A stretch of DNA of 64,000 nt from Verrucomicrobiia bacterium. Its GTDB lineage: Bacteria > Verrucomicrobiota > Verrucomicrobiia > Limisphaerales > CAIMTB01. Made by a program: the position numbers and the translations under genes. The notes below the pieces were generated by a model. The model was not told the origin of the DNA. It was given only the letters and a program-made list of their open reading frames with translations, and did no database searches. Location: assembly GCA_019634625.1 (NCBI GenBank), contig JAHCBA010000024.1:1-64000 (forward strand), given 5' to 3'. This document shows, piece after piece, positions 29,801-38,014 of the stretch. Each line of letters begins with the position of its first letter. Positions within the stretch are counted from its first letter, which is position 1.

Positions 29801-32672
29801 GGGGACGGCGACGATTCTGGTGACGCATTCGCCGGGGATGGATCGCAAACCGCTGAGTGCGGCGGTGCGGATCGTGGTGCGGTCACCGCTGGACATGGAC
29901 AACGACGGGATGCCCGATGCGTGGGAATTGCAGCACGGCCTCAATCCGGCGAACCCGGCCGATGCCTTCCTGGATCTCGATGGCGACGGATTGATCAACC
30001 GGCGCGAGTACGAGCTGGGGACGGATCCGAGGCGGCGCGACACGGATGGCGACGGGGTGAGCGATTTTGAGGAAACGCTGCGCGGGACGCCGCCGCTGGC
30101 GACGCGGCGGCCGCGACGGACGCCGTCGCTGGGGCTGCACTACTTCGTGTTGATGAATCTCGAGACGGGCCGGATCGAGCAGCGGGGCGTGACCGGACGA
30201 AACGGGGAGGGGCACGCCAACCTCATCATGGCTCCCAACACACGGTATCGTCAGTGGGTCTTGCGGGCCCGGGATCTGCATGTGGGCACGGCCGACTGGA
30301 TTTCGGCGGGGAACGGGCGGCAGTTCCTGCTGCCGGGGGTGGTGCTCGGGCCGGACCGTTCGCCGGACACGGACGGGGACGGGTTGTCGGATCTGGCGGA
30401 GTTCATCATGGGGACGGACGACCGGAACCCGGACACGGATGGGGACGGGATTCCGGACGGGGAGGAAGTGCGCCGGGGCACCAATCCGAATGATGGCCGG
30501 CCGGTCAGCACGGGGATTGTGGCGAGCGCGGACACGCCGGGGAACGCGGTGGATGTGTGCGCGCTGGGAAGTCTGGCGGTCGTGGCGGATTCGGAGGCGG
30601 GAGTGGCGATTTTCGACGTGTCGGGCGGGTTGAATCCCACGCGGGTGGCGCAGATCGACACGCCTGGCAACGCCGGGTGCGTGGCCTGCACCGCACGGTA
30701 CGTCGCGGTGGCCGACGGGCCGGGCGGGTTCATCGTGATCGACCTTCAGGGGGCCGACGGGCCGCGCCTCCTCCACCAGGTGAACCTGGGGGCGCCGGTC
30801 AATGCGGTGGCGGTGGCGGGGGGTGTCGGATTGGTCGGGCTGGCCAACGGACTGGTGGCCATGGTCGATCTCGCCTCGGGGCGGGTCATCGATTCAACCG
30901 TGCTGTCCAATTCGGCGAACATCCAGGATCTGGCGGTGTCCGGGACGACGCTCTTCGTGCTGGCGGTGGGGCAGTTGTATGCGGTGGCACTGGACGAGGG
31001 GGCGTTGACGGTGACGGGGAGTGTGGCGTCGCCGGGAGGCGTGGGGGCGGGGCGCCGGCGTCTTCGGCTGTTTGTGGCCGACGGGCGTGCCTACGCGACC
31101 TTCACGTCCGGGTACAACGTCTTCGATGTGAGTGACCGGACCAGCCTGCGGCGGGTGCTGGCCAACAACACGGCCCAGCAGGGTTGGAAGCAGATCGTTC
31201 CCAACGGTTCGGGCCTGGGCGTGGCGACGGTGTCGGCCAACAGCACCGACGACGGCGACCACCACGTCTCGCTTTACAACCTTGGGGAGGATGGTTTGGG
31301 AACGGCGTTCGTGGCCACCTTCCCGACGCCCGGGCTGGCCACCGCGTTGAGCCTGTACAATGGGATGGCGTATGTCGCCGACGGCCGGGCGGGGCTGCAG
31401 GTGATCAATTTCCTCGCCTTCGACCGCGCCGGGGTTCCGCCGTCCATCTCGCTGGCAGCCAGTTTCCCGCTCGATCCGCCGCGGGCGGAGGAGGGCAAGC
31501 TGGTGAATGTCATCGCCCGGGTCCGGGACGATGTCCAGGTGCGGAGCGTCGAGTTCCTGGTCGATGGGGTCCTGGTGGCGACCGACAACAACTACGGGTT
31601 CGATTTCTTCTTCACCACGCCAACGATCACCCCGACCCGGAACTCGTTCACCCTGCAGGCGAGGGCGATCGACACGGGTGGGAACCGGGCCGCGACGCCG
31701 GTGGTCACGGTGGAGCTGGTTCCGGACGCCACCCCGCCACGGGTGATCCGGCGCACGCCGGCCCCGGGCGCCTTCGCCAGCGAAGTGGCGGTGCTCTCGG
31801 CGGTGTTCAATGAGCCCGTCGTGCCTGCCACGGTGGGACGGGAGACCTTCACCCTGCGCTCGGCCGGTCCGGATGCGGCGCTCGGAACGGCGGACGACAT
31901 CCTTGTGACGCAGGGGCGGGTGGAATACCGGGGTCCATTGCAGACCGCGTTGCTGACGCTGCCCGAGCCGCTGGCGCCGGGGTATTACGAGGCGCGGGTG
32001 CGCCCGCCCATCGCCGATCTGGCAGGCAACGCCCTGACGGCGGATGTGACCTGGACCTTCTGGGTTCTGAGCGAGGTGGACTCCGACGGCGATGGATTGC
32101 CGGACAACATCGAGGAGGCCCTTGGATACGACCCGACCCGCCGCGACACCAACGGGAACGGCATTCCGGACGGCCTTGAGGATCTCGATGGCGACGGCCT
32201 GGGGAACGCCTGGGAGCTGTTCTTCGGACTCGATCCGCGCCTGGCGGACACGAATGGCAACGGGATCAATGACGGGGACGAGGACATGGACAACGACGGG
32301 TTGAGCAACCGGGAGGAGTTTCGTCGCGGGACCAGTCCCATCAGTCCGGACAGTGACGGCGACGGGTGGGACGACAATGGCGAGGTTGCGAGCGGTTCCG
32401 ATCCGCTGGACGCCAGTTCGACCCCCTTGCTGCGGGTTGTTTCGGCTCCGGTTTCGTTCCTGAACGCCCTGGCGGAAGGCCCCCCGGCGGGGGTGTCTGT
32501 TCGGGTGGTTTCCGCGCCCGCCAGTTACCTCAATGCCCTGGGCGACGGGGTGCCGGCGGGGACGGCGATGACCGTCGCGGCGCCGGTCGTGAGTTACCTC
32601 AACGCCGTGCCGGCACCCGTCACAGGACCTGTCACCGTCGTCTCTCCCGTGGTGAGTTATCACAACCCCTGA
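26898..32672 (+). CDS. Giant secreted multidomain protein with Gly-Asp linker, HEVHH motif and LVIVD-type propeller
   Basis: 1924 residues from ATG 26898, which opens a signal peptide (GGLIGSWAFLLASASLQSQ). An ATG 13 codons upstream is also in frame, and AAGGAGG lies at 26865-26871. By eye the order is: TSP3-like calcium stretch (about 120-165); Big_5/Ig-like domain; carboxypeptidase-regulatory-like repeat (TDVDGNFTLRPAPSGTF); a low-complexity Gly/Asp linker (572-633); a Cys-rich module (CDDGDPCTTDDRCVGGEC); and a DUF922-like domain with HEVHH at 776-780, a zinc-metalloprotease-type HExxH. After that come a BIG2-like domain, TSP3 repeats, an LVIVD-like propeller (about 1200-1500), a second Big_5 domain, more TSP3 repeats, and four C-terminal repeats of VSAPVSYLNA type. 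Probably extracellular. Protease activity is plausible but unproven. Confidence 0.85.
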   Translation: MGALVRVRRQRLLSLPVNLRFLQRVGGLIGSWAFLLASASLQSQTFRIVEAQLDSVDRPAVRVEAVSGSYYVLFRGATATTVTEPVAIAMGVQGEVTLTDSAALGRSGSRFYRVQRFSVDSPGDVDGDGIDDLYELQYPTFLNPFDPTDAARDQDGDGRSNLEEYLEGTDPDSGTPVTGVASTSPAANASDIAVTRESIVYFTGPLGADAVLEPANFYAEAGGRRLLTRVDLSSDRLKASLFYLEPLPGNTRVTVTLVGDHLRDARGVALDANGDGRPGGRRVFRFDTVSLTPVGQTAVIGRVLASEPGTDALGQPINRPLSGVTITVDGREETLRAVTDVDGNFTLRPAPSGTFFVHIDGRTSPDSDWPDGAYYPFVGKSFTAAAGRDDNLAGGTGVIYLPRVVPGTLQVVSATVDTVVTFPDEVITGSPELAGVAIQVPANALFADDGTRGGRVGIAPVPADRLPSPLPPGLNLPLVITVQTDGASNFDRPVPVRFPNLPDPETGERLPPGASSALWSFNHDTGEWEIVGPMTVTADGLFVETDPGVGLLQPGWHGTAPGSSGGCDQLLGGGGGNGDGDGGGDGGGDGDGGGGGDGDGGGDGDGDGDGDGDGDGDGDGDGDGDGDGDGDGPCEEGSVCDDGDPCTTDDRCVGGECRGTPPAGPGCGANGLGPVDQSGWTLTENDADAGGNYTSHSGFTIDGTICRDADNNWRYRVTRLRWNGTINLSMSGSTEPNPTVGGNITRANRCNVIDTLAAYLGAGRGAWHMKEASRAHEVHHRDVDWPGLLAPLWTATEAALEAEFVPCIRTEAEATATLNARAQALTAQLETQFTAAVVAYNVGHDSARTDAAYQAGQAVLNGMIDQIRAFATAQGWPACPAPSPHQVGPGGPRLGLHGHGAGMPFDRLTASVPRELVDIGETAAITTLGFRDGVSTDVTRQASGTRYRSTDPAVVTVSVDGVVHGVGPGTATILVTHSPGMDRKPLSAAVRIVVRSPLDMDNDGMPDAWELQHGLNPANPADAFLDLDGDGLINRREYELGTDPRRRDTDGDGVSDFEETLRGTPPLATRRPRRTPSLGLHYFVLMNLETGRIEQRGVTGRNGEGHANLIMAPNTRYRQWVLRARDLHVGTADWISAGNGRQFLLPGVVLGPDRSPDTDGDGLSDLAEFIMGTDDRNPDTDGDGIPDGEEVRRGTNPNDGRPVSTGIVASADTPGNAVDVCALGSLAVVADSEAGVAIFDVSGGLNPTRVAQIDTPGNAGCVACTARYVAVADGPGGFIVIDLQGADGPRLLHQVNLGAPVNAVAVAGGVGLVGLANGLVAMVDLASGRVIDSTVLSNSANIQDLAVSGTTLFVLAVGQLYAVALDEGALTVTGSVASPGGVGAGRRRLRLFVADGRAYATFTSGYNVFDVSDRTSLRRVLANNTAQQGWKQIVPNGSGLGVATVSANSTDDGDHHVSLYNLGEDGLGTAFVATFPTPGLATALSLYNGMAYVADGRAGLQVINFLAFDRAGVPPSISLAASFPLDPPRAEEGKLVNVIARVRDDVQVRSVEFLVDGVLVATDNNYGFDFFFTTPTITPTRNSFTLQARAIDTGGNRAATPVVTVELVPDATPPRVIRRTPAPGAFASEVAVLSAVFNEPVVPATVGRETFTLRSAGPDAALGTADDILVTQGRVEYRGPLQTALLTLPEPLAPGYYEARVRPPIADLAGNALTADVTWTFWVLSEVDSDGDGLPDNIEEALGYDPTRRDTNGNGIPDGLEDLDGDGLGNAWELFFGLDPRLADTNGNGINDGDEDMDNDGLSNREEFRRGTSPISPDSDGDGWDDNGEVASGSDPLDASSTPLLRVVSAPVSFLNALAEGPPAGVSVRVVSAPASYLNALGDGVPAGTAMTVAAPVVSYLNAVPAPVTGPVTVVSPVVSYHNP

Positions 32673-32957
32673 CCGACCCGGACCATGTCCACGCAACGCA
32701 CTTTTCAACCCGCCTTCGCCCGGCCCGTCCGGCGTTCTGGATTTCCTTTGCCGCCCCTCGCAACCTCCACCGACCGAGCCATGAGTCACCTGCGCCTCCT
32801 TTCCGCCCGCCACGCTGCGCCGCGGAACCCCCTGTGTGCCCAAGAACCGGCGAATCGCGAATCGCGAATCGCCAATCGGGGTGCGGGACGGTGCGGTCTG
32901 CCTCCGGAGGTGTCGCCGGGCGCGCCGTATCGAGGGGAGGACCCTCTGCGAGGGTCG

Positions 32958-34988
32958 GTGCGCCGCGGGTTGGCCTGGTTCGCCGGGGCGGTGCTGGTGC
33001 TGGGCCTGCCGGCTTGGGCGGCGGATCCGGATCTGCCGTTCTCGAGCGGCTCCACGGGGGCCGACGGGCCGCTCACCTTCCGGGAGATCGCGTTGGGCCG
33101 AAACGCGGCGGGCATGGCATACGATCCCGTGCGGCAGGAGGTGGTGCTGTTCGGCGGGCAGAGTTCCAATGTCGGCGTTGGGGATACATGGGTGTGGCGC
33201 GGCGGCAACTGGCTGCGGGTCCTTCCTGCCAGCAGTCCGGTCGATCGGTGGGGCCACGCGATGGTGTGGGATGAGGCGCGCGGCGAGGTGGTGCTGTTCG
33301 GCGGCACCCGCTCGACCGGCCGCCTGAACGACACCTGGACATGGAACGGCACGAACTGGGTTCAGAGGACCCCGGCGAGTTCACCCACCACCCGCGATGG
33401 TCACGCCATGGCCTACGACGCGGCACGGCAACGGGTGGTGCTGTTCGGAGGCAATGGCGGGGGCCAGGAGACCTGGCTGTGGGACGGCGTGAACTGGTCC
33501 CAGGCCAATCCTCCGACCCGTCCGCCGGGCACCGGTTCCAGTGCCATGGCGTATCATGCCGCCCGGCAGGAATGCGTGTTGTTCGGCAACTTCGGCCAGA
33601 CGTGGGTGTGGGATGGGGCCAACTGGGCCCAGCGCAATTCGCTTAGAACGCCGCCGGCCCGGAACTTCCCGACGTTCATTGCCGATGGCACTTCGAACAC
33701 GCTGCTTCTCTTCGGCGGCGGGAACCGGAGCGACACCTGGAGCTGGGATGGCACGGACTGGACCGAGCGTTCGCCAGCGACGAGCCCGGCCGGCCGGCAG
33801 AATCATGCCATGGTCTGGGATAATGCCCGGGGGCGCGGGGTCCTTTTTGGCGGAGCCATCCCGAGCGTGGACAACTTCTCCGCCGACACGTGGCTTTGGG
33901 ACGGCAACAACTGGACGCTCTGGAGTTCCAAGGCGCAGGTCTTCGACATGTCGGCCAGACCGGACGGGATCTGGAACTTCACGACCATCCACGTCCCGGC
34001 CGGCGTGACCGTTCAATTCAATCGGAATGCGGGCAACACACCGGTCCGGTGGCTGGCGACGGGTGACGTCACCATCGACGGTACGATCGATGTGAGCGGG
34101 CAGACGGGTTTTAATGCCTTGCCGCCCGGAGTGGCGGCTTTGGGGGGGCCAGGCGGGTTCCATGGCGGACGGGGGGCGATCGCCTTCGATTCCTCCGCCT
34201 CCACGGTCGGGTCGCCGGGACAGGGTCCCGGCGGAGGTGCCCCGGGAACGGCGCAGCAGACGAATCCGGAGAATTTGCGGGACGGCCAGAACGGGAGTCA
34301 CAACGGAACTTACGGCAACGCCTTCCTCCAGCCGCTCACCGGGGGGTCGGGCGGGGGCGGCGGCTCCTCGACCGCGGGATCGAACGGAGGAAATGGCGGA
34401 GGGGGCGGCGGGGCGATCCTCATCGCGTCGTCGCGCGACATTCAGCTTAACGGCCTGATCCGGGCCAACGGCGGCGACCGGGAATGGAGCGGTGCCAGTT
34501 TCGGCGGATTCGGTTCGGGCGGGTCCATTCTGCTGCGGGCCGATCGGGTGACCGGGGGCGGAACCCTGCAGGCCTTCGGCGGGCAGCAGAACAACCCGAA
34601 CGGACGGATCCGGGTCGAGGGCTATGTCCGGTCCCTCACCGGCAGCCGTGTTCCAGTCGAAGTCGTTGGGCTGCCCGCAGCGAATGGCGAACTCAACCGG
34701 ATTGGCACACTTGCCATCCAGAGCGTCCGCGGCGTCAACGTCGCCCAACCGCCTTCGGGGAACCTCCAGACCCCGGATGTTGTCTTTACCGACGCGGGGC
34801 CGGTGCAGGTGGTGGTGACCGGCACCGGGATTCCTGACGGTACGCCGGTCCGGTTGCGGATCACCTCCACGTCCAGCGTGATCGAGTCGGGACCTCAGGC
34901 GATGGCGGCGGGAACCGTGACATTCAACGTCACGGTACCGCGCGGCGTGGGCACATTGCAGGCTTCCGCGCAATTCAATGCGCCGTGA
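32958..34988 (+). CDS. Secreted kelch-repeat protein with Gly-rich C-terminal region
   Basis: 676 residues if started at GTG 32958, which directly opens a signal peptide (VRRGLAWFAGAVLVLGLPAWA) with a GGAGG about 18 bp upstream. The frame is open to an ATG at 32685, but those 91 residues are low-quality (GAATCGC-type repeats) and would bury the signal peptide, so I prefer the GTG. It has about five to six kelch-like repeats of the type HAMxYDxARQRVVLFGG....ETWxWDGxNW, forming a propeller (about 35-300). A beta-rich Gly-rich part follows (GGSGGGGGSSTAGSNGGNGG) with GAILIASSRDIQLNGLIRANGG, resembling autotransporter/polymorphic-type right-handed helix segments. No catalytic motif. It follows the giant protein on the same strand; 32673-32957 holds nothing I can name. 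Confidence 0.75.
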   Translation: MRRGLAWFAGAVLVLGLPAWAADPDLPFSSGSTGADGPLTFREIALGRNAAGMAYDPVRQEVVLFGGQSSNVGVGDTWVWRGGNWLRVLPASSPVDRWGHAMVWDEARGEVVLFGGTRSTGRLNDTWTWNGTNWVQRTPASSPTTRDGHAMAYDAARQRVVLFGGNGGGQETWLWDGVNWSQANPPTRPPGTGSSAMAYHAARQECVLFGNFGQTWVWDGANWAQRNSLRTPPARNFPTFIADGTSNTLLLFGGGNRSDTWSWDGTDWTERSPATSPAGRQNHAMVWDNARGRGVLFGGAIPSVDNFSADTWLWDGNNWTLWSSKAQVFDMSARPDGIWNFTTIHVPAGVTVQFNRNAGNTPVRWLATGDVTIDGTIDVSGQTGFNALPPGVAALGGPGGFHGGRGAIAFDSSASTVGSPGQGPGGGAPGTAQQTNPENLRDGQNGSHNGTYGNAFLQPLTGGSGGGGGSSTAGSNGGNGGGGGGAILIASSRDIQLNGLIRANGGDREWSGASFGGFGSGGSILLRADRVTGGGTLQAFGGQQNNPNGRIRVEGYVRSLTGSRVPVEVVGLPAANGELNRIGTLAIQSVRGVNVAQPPSGNLQTPDVVFTDAGPVQVVVTGTGIPDGTPVRLRITSTSSVIESGPQAMAAGTVTFNVTVPRGVGTLQASAQFNAP

Positions 34989-35041
34989 GTCCGTTCCTCC
35001 CTCCGAAGGGTGAAACGGGGTGGTGAAGTCGGAGGGACCGT

Positions 35042-35108
35042 TGGGTGTACACGCTTCAGCGTGAGCCTCCAAAATCCGCCCCGACACGCTAAAGCGTGCA
35101 CACCCAAC
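35042..35108. repeat. Double-palindrome repeat, copy 2
   Basis: TGGGTGTACACGCTTCAGCG, then GAGCCTCCAAAATCCGCCCC, then GACACGCTAAAGCGTGCACACCC. 35042-35093 is the reverse complement of 17785-17836 with a few changes. Both halves contain a CACGCTxxAGCGTG palindrome, so the whole can fold into two hairpins or one long stem. Confidence 0.6.
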
Positions 35109-35170
35109 AGAGTTCGACCCAGCCTCTGCCCTCCGACGTCCCCGCCCTGCTGTCAGCGCATTTCAGACTC

Positions 35171-35461
35171 TTGCAGCAGGCCTCTTACCCGTACTCGTAC
35201 TCGTAATCGTAATCGTAATCGTAATCGTAATCGTAATCGTAATCGTACCCGCCCAGTTCGCATACGGAACGGGAGGTCCGAACAGGGTCGAAGCCATCGG
35301 ACCCGCCATGAGGCGACGCTGAAGGGGTGTGCCTGCGGGTTCGAGGACGAGGACGCGTACGAGTACCGCCCTTCGGGCTGAGTACGAGTTCCCGGGGAGG
35401 GGGAAAGGGCGTGGAGCAGTGGATTGCGGCCTCGCGGAGCTCGTCCCTCCGAAGGGTGAAC
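35171..35461 (+). repeat. Composite hexamer-array repeat element, copy 2
   Basis: Starts TTGCAGCAGGCCTC. It has a hexamer array (2 to 3 ACTCGT then about 9 AATCGT units, about 35190-35248), then the same segment of about 210 bp as at 26641-26853 with small changes, including a 6-bp insertion within GAGGACGAGGACGCG. It ends with CGGAGCTCGTCCCTCCGAAG. The CTCGTG block of copy 1 is absent. It occupies most of the 34989-35511 gap together with the double palindrome. Confidence 0.75.
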
Positions 35462-35511
35462 AGGTGCCGGCTTGCGCGGACCGGGGCCGGCATGCGAGGA
35501 CGGGGCGGAGC

Positions 35512-36669
35512 ATGAATGCGACGACGTTTTCGTTTCCCACCCGGACCCTGTTCGGGGCGGGGACCATCGCCGGGCTGGCGGCGGAGTTGAAGGCGATGGG
35601 GGTGCGGCGGCCGTTGGTCGTCACCGATGCCGGGGTGGTGCGCACGGATGCGTTCCGGCAGGTGGAGGCGGCGCTGGGGGCGGAAGGGAGGGGCAGTCAA
35701 TGGCACGTGTTCGACGGGGTGCATCCGAACCCCGTGGAGGACGACGTCCGGGTGGCGGCATCGAAGTTTCGGGACCGGGGATGCGACGGGGTGGTGGCGC
35801 TGGGGGGGGGGAGTCCGCTGGATGCGGGAAAGGCCGCACGACTGCTGGTGAAGCGGCCCGGGTGCGATCTGCGGCGGTTTTACGAGGTGCCCGAGGACTG
35901 GACAGGGCTGGCACCGCTGGTGGCGATTCCGACGACGGCCGGGACGGGGAGCGAGGTGGGGCGGAGTTCCGTGATCACGCTGGCGGCCACGGGACGGAAA
36001 TCGGTGCTGTTTCATCCGGAGTTGCTGGCGCGCTTGGTGGTGCTGGATCCGGCGCTGACGACGGGGTTGCCGGCGGGACTGACGGCGGCGACGGGGGCGG
36101 ATGCCTTGACGCACTGCATCGAGAGCTTCACCTGCCCGCAGTTCCATCCGATGTGCGACGGCATTGCGCTGGAGGGCATCCGGCTGATCGTCGAGGCGTT
36201 GCCGAGGGCTTACCGGGATGGTGCGGATGTGGATGCCCGGGGGCGGATGCTGGTGGCGGCCGCGATGGGGGCGGTGGCATTTCAGAAGGATCTCGGGGCG
36301 GTGCATTCGATGGCGCATCCGCTCTCGACGGTGTGCGGGATGCACCACGGACTCGCCAACGCCCTGTGCCTTGTGGCGGTGATGAACTTCAACGCGCGTC
36401 AACGCCCGGGGCTGTATCGGCGCGTGGGACTGGCGTGCGGGCTGGATCTGGTGCGGGTGAGCGACGGGGAGGCGGACTGCCAGACGGTGGGATTCCTGAT
36501 GAAGTTCCTGGCGGACCTCGGACTGGCAAGCCGGTTGAGCCAGCACGGCGTGACACCGGAGCATATTGAGACCCTCGCAGACCAGGCGTGGGAGGATCCG
36601 TGTCATCGGACCAACGCGGTCCCGGTGACACGCGACGATCTCCGGTCATTGTATCTGGAGGTGCTGTAG
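35512..36669 (+). CDS. Iron-containing (group III) alcohol dehydrogenase
   Basis: 385 residues from ATG 35512, with GGCGGAG just upstream. An NAD(P)-dependent, Fe(II)-type alcohol/aldehyde oxidoreductase. The dinucleotide motif is VVALGGGSPLDAGKAA. IPTTAGTGSEVGRSSVI is the characteristic binding loop. Metal ligands lie in TAATGADALTHCIESF, HSMAHPLS and GMHHGLANA. Length is typical for the family. The longer open frame upstream runs through repeat DNA and is rejected. It converges with the PaaX-like gene 6 bp away. Substrate unknown. Confidence 0.95.
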   Translation: MNATTFSFPTRTLFGAGTIAGLAAELKAMGVRRPLVVTDAGVVRTDAFRQVEAALGAEGRGSQWHVFDGVHPNPVEDDVRVAASKFRDRGCDGVVALGGGSPLDAGKAARLLVKRPGCDLRRFYEVPEDWTGLAPLVAIPTTAGTGSEVGRSSVITLAATGRKSVLFHPELLARLVVLDPALTTGLPAGLTAATGADALTHCIESFTCPQFHPMCDGIALEGIRLIVEALPRAYRDGADVDARGRMLVAAAMGAVAFQKDLGAVHSMAHPLSTVCGMHHGLANALCLVAVMNFNARQRPGLYRRVGLACGLDLVRVSDGEADCQTVGFLMKFLADLGLASRLSQHGVTPEHIETLADQAWEDPCHRTNAVPVTRDDLRSLYLEVL

Positions 36670-36675
36670 GGGCGA

Positions 36676-37476
36676 TCAGGGGGCGGGCACGCCGCCGAGG
36701 GCCTGGAGGTCGGATTCGACCCAGCGGGCGAGGACCTGGGCCCTCGATTCGAAGGCGTCACGGCCCAGGTAGGAAGGGGGACAGAGGGGAGACGGGAGGA
36801 CGGGGTCGAGGGAGAGGGCCTGGCGCCAGACGAGGCGTTGGAACCGGAGCCACTTTCGGCGCTGCGCCGGCGGCACGTCCCGCGATGAGGCGAGGTCAAG
36901 TCCCTGCTCCGCAGCGCGAAGATACTGGCGATAGCGCGTGTCGATGGCGGTGAAATCCCACGCGGACCGGACCAGGTCGGCATCCTGATCGGGCGGGGCG
37001 GGGCGACCCTGGATGACCGTGCAGGCGTCCGGAGTGAGATGGAGGTCGCGAAGCGGGAGGGAGTGGGTGTCGAGCCGGTCGGGGGAGATCCACACGCTGT
37101 TTTGGAGGCAGCCGAGCCGGCCCTGGCGCAACCAGCGCCAGAGACGCATGCGGAGTCCGGGCTGGTACCCGGTGAGATCGAACAGGAGAAAGCGCCACTG
37201 TCCGTCCCAGGGACGACTCCAACGGGCTGCTGGGTCGAGACCTCCCAGGGCGGCGGCGCGGCCTTTCGGAGTGAGGGAAATGCGGGTGTCGCGGCCGGTG
37301 CGCCGGCATTCGGCGAGGCCGGCACGGCTGAGGGCGCGGAACTGGGGACGGAACCCGTGACGGGGATCCCATCGTTCCAGGATGGGCCGGAGCTGATGGG
37401 CCGTGGGATGCGGGATCCAGTCGAGGAGGGCGACGATCAATTCGGCGAGATCGAGGGCGGCGGAGTCCGCGTTCAC
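36676..37476 (-). CDS. PaaX-like transcriptional regulator
   Basis: 266 residues from a GTG start at 37476. An N-terminal winged-helix-like region (LAELIVALLDWIPHPTAHQL, FRALSRAGLAE, DTRISLTPKGRAAA) is followed by the PaaX-type core WRFLLFDL, MRLWRWLRQGRLGCLQNSVWISP and a C-terminal helical domain. PaaX proteins repress phenylacetate catabolism in some bacteria, but no paa genes are here, so the target is unknown. The neighbouring alcohol dehydrogenase on the opposite strand is a candidate only by proximity. Its immediate upstream sequence is a GGGGTCACATCT repeat (37479-37502), so part of its promoter may have been altered by repeat insertion. Confidence 0.8.
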   Translation of the reverse strand: MNADSAALDLAELIVALLDWIPHPTAHQLRPILERWDPRHGFRPQFRALSRAGLAECRRTGRDTRISLTPKGRAAALGGLDPAARWSRPWDGQWRFLLFDLTGYQPGLRMRLWRWLRQGRLGCLQNSVWISPDRLDTHSLPLRDLHLTPDACTVIQGRPAPPDQDADLVRSAWDFTAIDTRYRQYLRAAEQGLDLASSRDVPPAQRRKWLRFQRLVWRQALSLDPVLPSPLCPPSYLGRDAFESRAQVLARWVESDLQALGGVPAP

Positions 37477-37478
37477 TT

Positions 37479-37630
37479 GGGGTCACATCTCTGAATTTGA
37501 CATTTGGGTCAAGCCTGACTCCACCGTGCCGGTGGCCAACCCGGGGTCACATCTCTGAATTTGACATTTGAGGCGGAACGCTGACGCGGGTCCAATTGTC
37601 AAATTCAGAGATGTGACCCCGGGGTTGGCC
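37479..37630. repeat. Three copies of the GGGGTCACATCTCTGAATTT repeat, two forming a long hairpin
   Basis: Copy 1 is 37479-37502 and copy 2 is 37543-37566, both forward; copy 3 is 37597-37620, inverted. Copies 2 and 3 are extended by GGCCAACCC / GGGGTTGGCC, so 37534-37566 and 37597-37630 can pair over about 33 bp. A fourth copy is at 38999-39022, and a degenerate one overlaps the 3' end of apbE near 38942-38966. Confidence 0.75.
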
Positions 37631-37848
37631 GGTTCTGAATCCGCGGAGCCGGCGGGCGGAATGGCTGGTTTTGCGGCGCCGGCAGCGACCGCCCCGGTCG
37701 ATGCGCCCGCCGGACCGAGGTATCGGCCTACCGTCTCACGGTGAAGACCCAGCTCCCGTGCGATGCGCCGACGGGACCAGCCCCGCTCGGCAAGGGTTCG
37801 AATGGACTGCTGTTCGTTCACGGTGAGGATATTCAACCCGGGAACCAA
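37483..37848 (-). pseudogene. Truncated IS21-type transposase (istA) N-terminus
   Basis: An open frame of 121 codons starting at a TTG (37848) or an internal GTG. The first about 45 residues (NEQQSIRTLAERGWSRRRIA, RELGLHRETVGRYLG) are the N-terminal HTH of IstA. After about residue 70 the frame runs into translated repeat DNA, so the remaining about 400 residues of a normal IstA, and all of istB, are missing. It is a dead remnant. Confidence 0.75.
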
Positions 37849-37943
37849 CGGCCAACGCCGCCGCCTCCGCGAGGAACTTCACCTCACCCGTGGCTGGTTT
37901 TGAACCGCCCACCACTGGCCGGTTTTGACCGCCCGCTGACACG
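37621..37943 (-). mobile_element. IS21-family remnant, left end only
   Basis: The terminus on the minus strand reads TGTCAGCGGGCGGTCAAAAC inward from 37942. A second internal subterminal repeat, GGGCGGTTCAAAACCAGCCA, lies at about 37891-37910. Multiple subterminal repeats next to a TGTCA end are typical of IS21. The inner boundary is where the istA fragment meets the 37597-37630 repeat; the right end is absent. Confidence 0.6.
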
Positions 37944-38014
37944 GATGGCACAGCGGGTCTCTTGACCGGGTCTTTTGGCTTGGGGCTCCGGGGCAGCGGG
38001 GGGAGGGTGGCGGC

